A DNA stretch of 64,000 bases, taken from WHUA01 sp963711215 (lineage in GTDB: Bacteria > Pseudomonadota > Alphaproteobacteria > UBA8366). The stretch covers positions 62,001-126,000 of the forward strand of contig CAVQDH010000014.1 of assembly GCA_963711215.1 (NCBI GenBank). The letters are read 5' to 3'. Shown here in pieces: positions 18,009-26,517 of the stretch. Under the pieces are notes generated by a model. That model was not told where the DNA came from. It was given only the letters and a program-made list of their open reading frames with translations, and did no database searches. Position numbers and translations under genes: made by a program. The stretch's first letter is position 1; each line of letters starts with the position of its first letter.

Positions 18009-18506
18009 ATGCCGATGAAGCAACGGGTAGCGGATAGACGCTGCGTCGAGGGAGAAGCCGAGAAGACCGGATCGGGGCCGGCCTTGCAGGCGATCGACGG
18101 CGGCAAGGATCATTTCGTGATTCGCGACGGCGTGCGTTTCGCCGGTACGCATCTCATTCTCGACCTGTGGGGCGGCCGCGGGCTCGACGATATGGAGCTG
18201 ATCGAGAAGGCGCTGCGCCGGATCGTGAAATCCGCCAAGGCGACCCTGCTGCATATCCACCTGCACCGCTTCACGCCGAACGGCGGCATCTCGGGCGTGG
18301 CCGTGCTGGCGGAATCGCATATCAGCGTGCACACCTGGCCGGAGCGCGCTTATGCCGCCTTCGACGTGTTCATGTGCGGCGCAGCGATCCCGCATGTCGC
18401 GATTGCCGAGCTGAAGAAGGCGTTCAAGCCGGAGCGTCTCGAGGTCGTCGAGCACCGCCGCGGCATCGTGGAGAACGGCCCCGGCGCCGCGCTCGCGGTC
18501 GTCTGA
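18009..18506 (+). CDS. speD: S-adenosylmethionine decarboxylase proenzyme
   Basis: A 165-residue bacterial-type AdoMet decarboxylase, which supplies the aminopropyl donor for spermidine. The proenzyme self-cleaves before Ser to form the pyruvoyl cofactor. LAESHISVHTWPERAYAAFD contains the cleavage site E102-S103 and is unmistakable. THLILDLWGG and the conserved Cys in FDVFMCG are present. Start at ATG 18009 (or 18015). No speE is adjacent. It is divergent from an XRE regulator with shared palindromes, so polyamine-linked control is plausible. Confidence 0.93.
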   Translation: MPMKQRVADRRCVEGEAEKTGSGPALQAIDGGKDHFVIRDGVRFAGTHLILDLWGGRGLDDMELIEKALRRIVKSAKATLLHIHLHRFTPNGGISGVAVLAESHISVHTWPERAYAAFDVFMCGAAIPHVAIAELKKAFKPERLEVVEHRRGIVENGPGAALAVV

Positions 18507-18545
18507 GCCGGTCTTTCCGTTCGACGCAATAGGGACGGCGGCTGC

Positions 18546-19911
18546 CTAATTGGCGGCGGCCTCCTTCGTCGTTGCCGGCGCCGCTTCGTCCTCTTTCGCC
18601 CGGCCGTCGACCTTGCTGCGCAGATAGTCGATATGCAGCCGGAGCGTATAGGCGCTGGCGGCGAAGCCCGCCGGAATCGAGACCCGCTCGACCGAATGCT
18701 CGATCGCATTGAGCCGCTCATGGGCTTCCGCGCGTGCGATCGAGCGCGCGCTGAGCTGGTCGTCCAGCGCCGCCAGCTCCTTGTACCATCGCGTCACCCG
18801 CGCGCGCATGCGCCAGTTGTAGATCGGCGGCAGCAGCTTGAAGAGCGGGTACAGCAGCGTGAGCAGCGGCACGATCATGACCTTCAGGCGGTCGATCAGG
18901 TTGGCCAGCGAGAAGGGCAGGTAGCGCTGCAGGAAAGGCGGCCCGCGCTCGTAGAAGCGCTGCGCCGCGGCCTCGAGCGGATAGGTCACGTATTTCGCAG
19001 ACGGGAATTCGCCCGGCGCCTCGAGGAAACCGCCGCCCCGGTGGACGCGCCGCATCGTCAGCAGCATCAGGTCGGTGAGGGCCGGGTGCATGTCCGGCGA
19101 GACGACGACCGTCGCGGCGGGCGACAGCAGCACGATATCGTCGCGCGGCAGGTTCTTCGCCAGGTCGACCGTGCCCATGGGCAGCACGACCTTTGAGAGA
19201 TAGCCGTAGCGGCGGACATAGGCGTCGGCGCGCTGGAAGCTCATCGGCGCGACGTTCGGCATGGCGAGCAAGCTGCCGATGGTGCGCGATTGCGGCGAGC
19301 CCACGAAGACCGCCGCGTCGATGGCGCCGGTGCGGAGCGCCTCCACCGCGTCGGCGACGCCGAGGTCGAGGAATTGCGCGGTATCGCCGGTGATGCCGTT
19401 GTCCGCAAGGAGCGGCAGGGCGACCGCGCGCGTGCCGCTGCCGGCCGCGCCGACGGCGATCTTCTTTCCGGCAAGCTCGGTCAGGCGCCGGGGATGCTTG
19501 ACGCCGCGCACGAACACCCAGAACGGCTCGAAGTAGATACTGCCGAGCGATTTGAGATCCCGATGCTCCCGGCGCGTGCCGATGCCCCCCTGCAGGAAGG
19601 CGACCGGCACCTCCGCCTTCTCGATCGGAGAGCAGCGCCAGGTTCTCGACCGAGCCGGCGGTCGGCTTCAGGACGAGCTCGAAGCCTTCCTGCTTGAAAC
19701 GCTCGGCATAGAGCTTGCCGAAGGCGTAATAGGCGCCGTCCTCGGGCCCCGTCGCCATCACCAGCTTGTGCGGCGGCGCGGGCCGGACGAACTGATAGGC
19801 CAGGAAGAAGCCCGCAATGAGCAGCAGGATCGCCGGCGTGATGAAGGCGATGTTCGTCCGCACCTGGCGCAGAAAGCGACGTGTCTTCGCTTGGGATATG
19901 CTGGCGGCCAT
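18546..19911 (-). CDS. TAXI-family TRAP transporter solute-binding protein (one frameshift)
   Basis: About 455 residues. The N-terminal part from ATG 19911 has a membrane anchor (FITPAILLLIAGFFLAYQF) and KLVMATGPEDGAYYAFGKLY, typical of TAXI receptors. A +1 slip near 19625 moves the frame to EVPVAFLQGGIG, which continues through SIYFEPFWVFVRG, AGKKIAVGAAGSGTRAVA and VGSPQSRTI. A second hydrophobic region (VMIVPLLTLLYPLFKLL) near the C-terminus suggests the protein is membrane-tethered at both ends. No adjacent TRAP permease is seen. Ligand unknown. Confidence 0.8.
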
Positions 19912-19978
19912 GCAGGCGGCACTCCACGTTTGCCCGACACCGTCAGGGTAGTCGATTTCGCAGGGAAGGCGGAAGCGC

Positions 19979-20410
19979 CTAATCCTCCGTCATCACCGTT
20001 TCCAGCGTTTCGCGGATGCGGGCGGCCAGCGCGTTGAGCTCGGCTGCCGGCAGGCCGGTTATTTCGTTCTCCCGCCAGGGCGCCTTGCCCCAGTCCGGAT
20101 CGGTCTTGAAGCGCGGGATGACGTGAAAGTGGACATGCGGCACGGCGTTGCCGAAGCAGGTGTAGTTGAGCCGGTCCGGCCGCAGCGTGCGCCGGATCGC
20201 CTCGGCGGCGAACATCACCTCGCACATCAGCGCATTGCGCAGGCCAGTGGGCAGGTCGGCCGGATCGTCGAAATGCTCTTTGAGCCAGACCACGGTCCGG
20301 CCACGATAGGTCTGGTCCGCCAGTAGGAAGGCGACCGAATGGGGCATCTCGGCGATGAAGCCGGATTGTTGCCGAATGCGGCGCCAATCGAATGGGTCGT
20401 CGTCAGTCAC
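19979..20410 (-). CDS. HIT family protein
   Basis: A 143-residue histidine-triad nucleotide hydrolase/transferase. The triad PHVHFHVIPRF (His 92, 94, 96) is intact and follows NYTCFGNAV. Members act on AMP-linked or dinucleoside polyphosphate substrates in the cytosol. Length is typical. The neighbouring genes on the same strand (YqgE upstream, TAXI protein downstream) have no obvious functional link. Confidence 0.88.
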   Translation of the reverse strand: MTDDDPFDWRRIRQQSGFIAEMPHSVAFLLADQTYRGRTVVWLKEHFDDPADLPTGLRNALMCEVMFAAEAIRRTLRPDRLNYTCFGNAVPHVHFHVIPRFKTDPDWGKAPWRENEITGLPAAELNALAARIRETLETVMTED

Positions 20411-20538
20411 GATTCCGGGCTCACAATTTTGGGCTCACGATTTGGGGCCTGTCGCTCGTTGCGAATTCGCGACGTTATAGCGGACCGCGAGGGGCTTTAC
20501 GATTGCTTTGGATCAACCCGGGCCGCGCAAGGGTCCGG

Positions 20539-21198
20539 TCAGATGCCGCGGAGCCGCGTCTCCATCGCCTGCTCCCAGACATCTTCGGCATCGTCGCCAT
20601 CGAAGATGAGCTTGTCGTCCACCGGCGCCTCGTACCAGCTGTTGCGCCGCATCTCTTCTTCGAGCTGTCCCGCGTTCCAGCCTGCATAGCCGACGACGTA
20701 GAGCGTGTGTTTCGGCCCGTTGCCGTCGGCGATGTCCTTCAGGATCTGCACGTTGGCGGTGACGTAGACGTGGGGCGTGACTTCCACCGTGCCGTCCACC
20801 TTGTAGTCGGGCGAATGGATGATGAAGGCCTTCTCCGGCTCGACCGGGCCGCCGAGGAAGGCATAGAAATGCATCGGCTTGATGTCCGGCGGCGGCCCGG
20901 AATCGCCGCCGCTGCGGGGGCCGGACTCGTCGGGCGTCACCTCGGCGACGCCGACCGGCCGGTTGATGATCAGGCCGAAGGCGCCGGTCGCGTCATGCTT
21001 GATGATCAGGATCACCGTATGCTCGAAGCGCGGGTCGGCGATGGTCGGGCTGGCGACCAGGAACTTGCCCTTGAGCGAGGCGCTGCCCAGGGACGAATCC
21101 GCCTTCTCGGCCGAGGCGGGGGCGACGAAGCCGATGAAACCGATGATGCATGAAACCGCAAGAATAGCGGCGATGCGGCGTGGGGCTCGCATAATCAT
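20539..21198 (-). CDS. YqgE/AlgH family protein with an N-terminal signal sequence
   Basis: A 219-residue YqgE/AlgH protein. Family marks are KGKFLVASPTIADPRFEHTV, GAFGLIINRPVG, FLGGPVEP and VVGYAGWNAGQLEEE. Unusually, it begins with MIMRAPRRIAAILAVSCIIG followed by FIGFVAPASAE, a good signal peptide cleaved near residue 30. Most YqgE proteins are cytosolic, so this one is probably periplasmic. A Pro/Gly-rich insert (SGPRSGGDSGPPPD) lies near residue 95. Exact function is unknown. Confidence 0.85.
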   Translation of the reverse strand: MIMRAPRRIAAILAVSCIIGFIGFVAPASAEKADSSLGSASLKGKFLVASPTIADPRFEHTVILIIKHDATGAFGLIINRPVGVAEVTPDESGPRSGGDSGPPPDIKPMHFYAFLGGPVEPEKAFIIHSPDYKVDGTVEVTPHVYVTANVQILKDIADGNGPKHTLYVVGYAGWNAGQLEEEMRRNSWYEAPVDDKLIFDGDDAEDVWEQAMETRLRGI

Positions 21199-21483
21199 TA
21201 AATTAGCACGATTGGGGCGGCCGCAGGGCGTAAAATGCCCGTGTTCGACTCGGTAGGCATTCGCGCTGACCCTTCGGGTCCCAGGCCGGTGATAAAGGCC
21301 GGAAATTGAGCCTAACGGCCGGAATACAATTGCAAATTAGGGATTGGTGGCGTTCCGGCGCGGCAACGTCGCCGGCGGGTCACACCAATTGGCGCGATCA
21401 TGTCAAACGGCCTAGATTAGAGGGAACAGGACTAGGCAAAACAGCGGCTTGGCGATAGTGTGCCGGCCAAAGGAGATTCCGAC

Positions 21484-22263
21484 ATGGTGGATGACGTCCC
21501 ATACAAGGTGTTCTGGCACCCTGGGTGAACCAGCTGCCTGCGTGCGAAAGAGTTTCTTTCGTCTCACAATATACCGTTCGTTTCCGTTGACGTTCAGGCC
21601 GGTCCGGAAGGCCTGAAGGAGCTGCGTGCGCTCGGCGCCCGTTCGGTGCCGGTGGTCTCGCGCGGCAAGAAGTGGGTCTTTGCGCAGATGCTCAAGGACC
21701 TGGCTGCCTTTCTCGAGGTGCCCTACGACACCAAGCCGAAGCTCTCGCCGCAGGAGCTGATCGACAAGCTCGATATGATCATGTCGGCGGCGCAGCGCTT
21801 CATCGCGCAGATTCCGGAAGAGGTGCTCGACAAGAACATGCGGAACCGGCAGCGGCCGATCCGCAACCTCTGCTACCACATCTTCCGGCTCGAAGAAGCC
21901 TTCATGGAAGTGGTCGAAAACAACGTCTACCTGACGCGCGACCTGCTGAACCAGCCGCCGCCGCCCGAGATCCATTCGACCAAGGATCTCGTGGAGTACG
22001 GCAAGCGGATGCAGAAGCGGCTGCACGAATGGTGGGACCGGTTCGACGACAAGGACTGCGAAGGCGAGATCGACAGCTATTACGGCCGCCAGCCGCTGCA
22101 CAACGTGCTGGAGCGTCATTGCTGGCATCCGGCCCAGCATGTGCGCCAGCTCATGCTGCTGCTGGACGAAGACAACGGCATCAAGCCGAACCAGCCGCTC
22201 ACCGACAAGGACTTCGCGGGACTTCCGATCCCGAAGAAGGCCTGGGACGACGAAGCGGCATAG
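21484..22263 (+). CDS. Probable selenoprotein: glutaredoxin-like domain (U-T-S-C) fused to DinB-like domain
   Basis: A 259-residue protein read through an in-frame TGA at 21526, codon 15. A strong AAAGGAG site lies 8 bases before ATG 21484. The N-terminus reads VPYKVFWHPG-U-TSCLRAKEFL, with U where glutaredoxin-like proteins have the first Cys of CxxC; C18 is the partner and P56 in RSVPVVSRG is the cis-Pro. The fold continues to about residue 80. From about 95 a DinB-like helical bundle follows, with candidate metal ligands H132, H212, H215 and H219 (RHCWHPAQHVRQL). The TGA is followed by a SECIS-like hairpin. A redox role with a thiol/metal-binding module is inferred; calling tools would start it inside, near 21646. 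Confidence 0.85.
21545..21561 (+). promoter_or_regulatory. Bacterial SECIS-like hairpin for the glutaredoxin-DinB gene
   Basis: CGAAAG and CTTTCG form a perfect 6-bp stem closing a 5-base loop AGTTT. The loop G is the second base and is followed by U. The loop begins 22 bases after the TGA, inside the 16-37 base window known for bacterial SECIS elements read by SelB. Confidence 0.75.
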
Positions 22264-22273
22264 GCGCAGCTGA

Positions 22274-22378
22274 CCCCCCCACCTAAATCCTCCCCCGCAA
22301 GGGGGGAGGACTTTCAGATATGCGATCGATCAAACCTTTTCCCTCCCCCCTTGCGGGGGAGGGTTAGGGTGGGGGGAC
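22274..22378. repeat. Family A intergenic palindromic repeat, copy 4
   Basis: CCCCCCACCTAAATCCTCCC with its CCCGCAAGGGGGGAGGAC arm, then a facing CCCTCCCCCCTTGCGGGGGA arm with GGTTAGGGTGGGG, separated by about 25 bases. It lies between two converging genes. Confidence 0.85.
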
Positions 22379-22386
22379 TTAAAGAC

Positions 22387-23145
22387 TCAGAACGCGAACC
22401 GCTTCATGCCGCCGTCGACGTGGATGACCTCGCCGGTGATGTAGCGGGCGAGCGGGGAGGCGAGGAAGGTGATGAGGTTGCCCATGTCCTCGGGCTCGCC
22501 GAAATAGCCGGCGGGGATGTTCTCCTTGGCGAAGGCCTCGCGCTCCTTCGGGTCGGGATGCAGCCGCTCCAGGATCTGCTCGCTGTTGATCCGCCCCGGC
22601 GGCAGGGAGTTGATCGTGACGCCATCGCGCGCGACCACGCGGGACAGCCCCTTGGCCCAGGCATGCACGGCGGCCTTGGCGGAGTTCGCGACGTTGACGC
22701 CGCGCGGCTCGCTCGACCCGGTGAGGTTGATGACGCGGCCGTATTTGCGCGACCGCATGCCCGGGATGAAGGCCATGGTGAGGCGGCGCAGCATCTCGAA
22801 ATTGAGCATCATGCCTTCGTACCAGACGTCGTCGCCGGCATCCCACGGGATCGGCCGCGAGCCGCCGGCGCTGTTGACCAGGATGTCGAGATGGCCGAAG
22901 GCCTTGTAGACCTTGTCGCGGATGGTCTCGGGCGCGCCCTGGTGCAGCACGTCCTCGGCGAGGACGACCGGCCGTTCCGCGCCGGTCGCGGCGATCTCGT
23001 CGGCCAGCGCGTCGAGCAGCTCCTTGCGCCGCGCCAGGATGGCGACGCGGCATCCTTCGGCGGCCATGATGCGGGCGGTGCCCTTGCCGATGCCCTGGCT
23101 CGCGCCGGTGATCAGGCAGCTCCGCCCCTTCAGTTGCAGGTCCAT
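22387..23145 (-). CDS. SDR family oxidoreductase lacking the catalytic Tyr
   Basis: A 252-residue short-chain dehydrogenase-like protein. The dinucleotide motif is ITGASQGIGKG, with VNSAGGSRP and a C-terminal GEVIHVDGGMKRF. At the active site GVNVANSAKAAVHAWAKGL keeps the Lys, but the Tyr four residues before it is Ala. Ser in LTGSSEPRG is retained. Catalysis as a normal ketoreductase is therefore doubtful; it may act on CoA thioesters or be non-catalytic. Start at ATG 23145 with an AAGGA site. It lies downstream of an acyl-CoA dehydrogenase on the same strand. Confidence 0.85.
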   Translation of the reverse strand: MDLQLKGRSCLITGASQGIGKGTARIMAAEGCRVAILARRKELLDALADEIAATGAERPVVLAEDVLHQGAPETIRDKVYKAFGHLDILVNSAGGSRPIPWDAGDDVWYEGMMLNFEMLRRLTMAFIPGMRSRKYGRVINLTGSSEPRGVNVANSAKAAVHAWAKGLSRVVARDGVTINSLPPGRINSEQILERLHPDPKEREAFAKENIPAGYFGEPEDMGNLITFLASPLARYITGEVIHVDGGMKRFAF

Positions 23146-23449
23146 GGGAAGTCCTTTCCGGTTCGGGAATGTCGTTGCATTTCCCGGATTGTTCCCGGAA
23201 CGCCACGCGCTGGCAAATCGTGTGGTTGGCGGGCGTAAAAAACCCTCTCCGCCCTCGGCGCGCGTTCCGTCGCGCGCCGGTCCCATAAAAGACGGCGGCC
23301 GGGCGTAACCGGCCGCCGGTGGGGCGGAGAGGGCAGGGTGGGGTGGGGGATTCTTTGCACGATGCCGAAGTTGTGCGTCGACACCTCACCCGCCTCGCTG
23401 CGCTCGGCACCTTCTCCCCCGTCCGGCGGAATGGGTTTACGACGCGGCG

Positions 23450-24610
23450 TCAGCTGCCCGCGCCCGCCTGCTTCATCATCTCGCGTGCGATGATGAGCTG
23501 GTGGATCTGCGACGTGCCCTCGAAGATGCGGAACAGGCGGACGTCGCGGTAGAGCCGCTCGACGTCATGCGCGGTGACGTAGCCGGCGCCGCCCAGGATC
23601 TGCACCGCGCGGTCGGCGACGCGGCAGACCATCTCGCTCGCGAAATACTTGCAGCAGGACATGTCGCCGAGCGGCCGCTCGCCCGCGTCGATGCGCCGCG
23701 CGGTCTCGAGCGTCATCGCGCGGGCCGCCAGCATCTCCGCCCGGCTGTCGGCCAGCATGAGCTGGATCGCCTGGAACTCGGCGATCGGCTTGCCGAACTG
23801 GCGGCGCTCGAGCGCGTAGGGCAGCGCCTCGTCGATCAGCCGCATCGCCTGGCCGACGCAGGTCGCGGCGACATGCATGCGGGCGACGTTGATGCCATCC
23901 ATCGCGCATTTGAAGCCGATGCCCTCGGTATCGCCGATCAGGTTCGCCGCCGGCACGCGGCAGTCCTCGAAGATCATCTCGCTGATATGCGAGCCGTGCT
24001 GGCCGAGCTTGCGGTCAGGCGCCCGCACGGTGAGGCCGGGCGCCGGAGCCTCCAGCAGGAAGGCGGAGACGCCGCGATGGTCGCTGCTCGCCGGATCGGT
24101 GCGCGCCATGACGACGAACAGGTCGGCCTCGGGCGCGTTGGTGATGTAGCGCTTGTGGCCGTTCAGCACGTAATGGTCGCCGTCGCGCCGGGCCATGGTC
24201 TGCACGTTACCCGCGTCCGAGCCCGCCTCGGGCTCGGTCAGCGCGAAGGCCGCCGTCCATTCGCCGCTGGCGAGCCTGGGCAGGGTGCGGCGTTTCTGCG
24301 CTTCGGTGGCGTTGTGCAGGATCGCCTGCGACCCCAGGCCGAGGGTGGTCGAGAAGCGGGCGCGGAAGACCGAGGACGCCTGGGTGAACTCGATCGTCGT
24401 GCGCACCTGCTGCTCCATCCCGAGACCGAGCCCGCCGTATTCGGTGGGAATGGTCAGGCCGAACAGGCCGTGCCGGCGCATGCCCTGGACGATCTCCTCG
24501 GGCACCCGGTCTTCCGCCTCGACCTGGCGCTCCGCCGGGATCAGCCGGTCGCGGGTGAAAGCGCGGATGCCGGCCAGGAAGGTTTCGAAGTCGTCGGCGG
24601 GGAGGGGCAT
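23450..24610 (-). CDS. Acyl-CoA dehydrogenase
   Basis: A 386-residue enzyme with complete family features: AAFALTEPEAGSDAGNVQT (FAD/substrate loop), GHKRYITNAPEADLF, a C-terminal ILGGAGYVTAHDVERLYRD, and the catalytic Glu in FRIFEGTSQIHQLIIARE. The position of that Glu matches short/medium-chain dehydrogenases. It forms the FAD-dependent first step of beta-oxidation and passes electrons to ETF. Start at ATG 24610, since a 56-residue upstream extension reads through repeat DNA. Confidence 0.92.
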   Translation of the reverse strand: MPLPADDFETFLAGIRAFTRDRLIPAERQVEAEDRVPEEIVQGMRRHGLFGLTIPTEYGGLGLGMEQQVRTTIEFTQASSVFRARFSTTLGLGSQAILHNATEAQKRRTLPRLASGEWTAAFALTEPEAGSDAGNVQTMARRDGDHYVLNGHKRYITNAPEADLFVVMARTDPASSDHRGVSAFLLEAPAPGLTVRAPDRKLGQHGSHISEMIFEDCRVPAANLIGDTEGIGFKCAMDGINVARMHVAATCVGQAMRLIDEALPYALERRQFGKPIAEFQAIQLMLADSRAEMLAARAMTLETARRIDAGERPLGDMSCCKYFASEMVCRVADRAVQILGGAGYVTAHDVERLYRDVRLFRIFEGTSQIHQLIIAREMMKQAGAGS

Positions 24611-24978
24611 GGAAAAGACTCCTGAAGGGGCGGCTGTTTTGCCGATAGTACACGGCTGTCGGTGCGGTCGCGCAAATCGAAGGCGCTGCATGTCCGTGGT
24701 GCGTCCTTCGACAGGCTCAGGATGAGGTAGAGTCTTCGTGGCATTGAGAAAAGCCTCATGCTGAGCTTGTCGAAGCACGCACCCCGCGCGTCCAATTCAC
24801 CGCTTTCCGGTGTCCCATTTCAACCGCTTGGCGCTCCGCCCCAACGGCCTTGTATGGGGCGGCATGATACGCCAATATCCGGCGCGCCGGCTGCGCGCCG
24901 GGCCATATTCCACTATAATGGCAAACCAGCACGCGAAGAGCCGGGCAGCGGCCAATCGCACGCGACAGGAGGGACCCT
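24611..24978. other. Divergent intergenic region with family B repeats
   Basis: This 368-base gap separates the acyl-CoA dehydrogenase and 3-hydroxyacyl-CoA dehydrogenase genes, which diverge. It contains a pair of family B repeats and, near its right end, the ACAGGAGGGA ribosome-binding site of the rightward gene. No coding potential is supported. Confidence 0.6.
24703..24779. repeat. Family B repeat, inverted pair
   Basis: GTCCTTCGACAGGCTCAGGA followed by TGAGG, and 22 bases on the near-complement CCTCATGCTGAGCTTGTCGA followed by AGCAC. The two arms face each other and can form a long stem. Confidence 0.8.
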
Positions 24979-26505
24979 GTGCCAGTCGACGCCAGCAAGA
25001 AAGACCTTCTCATCGGCATTACCGGCGCGGGCGCCATGGGGCGCGGGATCGCGCAGGTGGCCGCCGCGGGCGGCGTCAAGGTGCGGCTCTACGACCTGAA
25101 CGCCCAGCAGACCCAGGAAGCGGTCGATTTCATCGGCAAGATGCTGGGCCGGGCGGCGGAGAAGGGGCAGATGACCGCCGACGCCGTGGCCGCCGCGATG
25201 GGCCGCATCGAGGTCGTTTCCGACGTCAAGGACTTCGCCCCCTGCGACATCGTCATCGAGGCGGCGACCGAGAATCTCGAGATCAAGAAGAAGATCTTCG
25301 CCCAGCTCGAAGCGGTCGTGGCCGAGGACGCGGTGATCGCGACCAACACCTCGTCGCTCTCGGTGACCACCATCGCGTCCGCCTGCAAGCGGCCGGAGCG
25401 GGTCGCCGGCTTCCACTTCTTCAATCCCGTGCCGCTGATGCGCCTGGTCGAGGTGATCGAGGGCATCCGCACCGAGCCCTGGGTCGGTGACGCGCTGATG
25501 ACGCTGGGCAAGCGGATGACGCGCGAGCCGGTCCGCCTCAAGGACGCGCCGGGCTTCCTCGTCAACCAGGTCGGCCGCGGCTACAACATCGAATGCGCGC
25601 ATATCCAGCATGAATGCGTCGCCGACTATGTCGACATCGACCGCATCCTGCGCGAAGGCGCCGGCTTCCGCATGGGGCCGTTCGAGCTCTTGGACCTGAC
25701 CGCGCTCGACGTCACCCATCCGGCGACCGAGCTGATCTACAACCAGTTCTACCAGGAGCCGCGCTACCGCCCGTCCTCGGTCATGCGCGCGCGCCTCGAG
25801 GCGGGGCTGCTCGGCCGCAAGGTCGGGCGCGGCTACTACAGCTACGAGGGCGGCAAGCAGGCAGTCCCGCCGGAGAAGCCCGCGCCCGAGTATGACGGCC
25901 GCCCGGTCTGGATCAGCGGCGTCGAGGCGGCGGGGTCGAACGCGCTGGCCGAGATCGTCGGCGCGACCGGCGCGCCGCTCGACCACGGCGCCAAGCCCGG
26001 CAAGGATTCGCTCATCCTGGTCACGCCGATCGGCGAGGACATCACGACGACCGCCTTGAAGCAGGAGCTCGACCCGGCGCGCACGCTCGGCGTCGACACG
26101 CTGGTCGGCCTCAAGACCCGCCGCACGATCATGACCAACCCGGCGACCGAGGCGGCGTTCCGCGCATCGGCGCACGGCCTGCTGACCCAGGACGGCGTCA
26201 AGGCGACGGTGATCCGCGACTGCCCCGGCTTCATCGGCCAGCGGGTGATCTCGATGATCTGCAATATCGGCTGCCAGATCGCCCAGTTCGGCACCGCTGC
26301 GCCCGAGGATATCGACAAGGCGGTGGTGCTCGGTCTCAACTATCCGAACGGGCCGCTGACCTTCGGCGAGGTGCTCGGCCCCCGCAACATCCTGCGGATC
26401 CTGGACTCGCTGATTTGTTTCTACGGCGATCCGCGCTATCGTGCGAGTCCGTGGCTCCGCCGCCGCGCGTCGCTCGGCCTGTCCCTATTCGCGAAAGAAA
26501 TCTAG
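24979..26505 (+). CDS. 3-hydroxyacyl-CoA dehydrogenase
   Basis: A 508-residue NAD-dependent enzyme with the long two-repeat C-terminal architecture of PaaH/PaaC-type dehydrogenases from aromatic degradation. NAD motif GITGAGAMGRGIAQVAA; catalytic His in RVAGFHFFNPVPLMRLVE; NTSSLSVT and VLKDAPGFLVNQ-like RLKDAPGFLVNQVGRG follow; a second GFIGQRVISMI module lies near the C-terminus. Start is GTG with AGGAGGG upstream. The thiolase gene follows after 12 bases, so the two form an operon that oxidises and thiolyses beta-hydroxyacyl-CoA. Confidence 0.92.
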   Translation: MPVDASKKDLLIGITGAGAMGRGIAQVAAAGGVKVRLYDLNAQQTQEAVDFIGKMLGRAAEKGQMTADAVAAAMGRIEVVSDVKDFAPCDIVIEAATENLEIKKKIFAQLEAVVAEDAVIATNTSSLSVTTIASACKRPERVAGFHFFNPVPLMRLVEVIEGIRTEPWVGDALMTLGKRMTREPVRLKDAPGFLVNQVGRGYNIECAHIQHECVADYVDIDRILREGAGFRMGPFELLDLTALDVTHPATELIYNQFYQEPRYRPSSVMRARLEAGLLGRKVGRGYYSYEGGKQAVPPEKPAPEYDGRPVWISGVEAAGSNALAEIVGATGAPLDHGAKPGKDSLILVTPIGEDITTTALKQELDPARTLGVDTLVGLKTRRTIMTNPATEAAFRASAHGLLTQDGVKATVIRDCPGFIGQRVISMICNIGCQIAQFGTAAPEDIDKAVVLGLNYPNGPLTFGEVLGPRNILRILDSLICFYGDPRYRASPWLRRRASLGLSLFAKEI

Positions 26506-26517
26506 AGGAAAAACGCC

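Noticed and set aside
21526..21528. The TGA as a normal stop, with the gene restarting near 21646
   Set aside because: A restart loses the thioredoxin fold and has no ribosome-binding site, whereas the read-through product is one continuous family-like protein with a hairpin in the right place.
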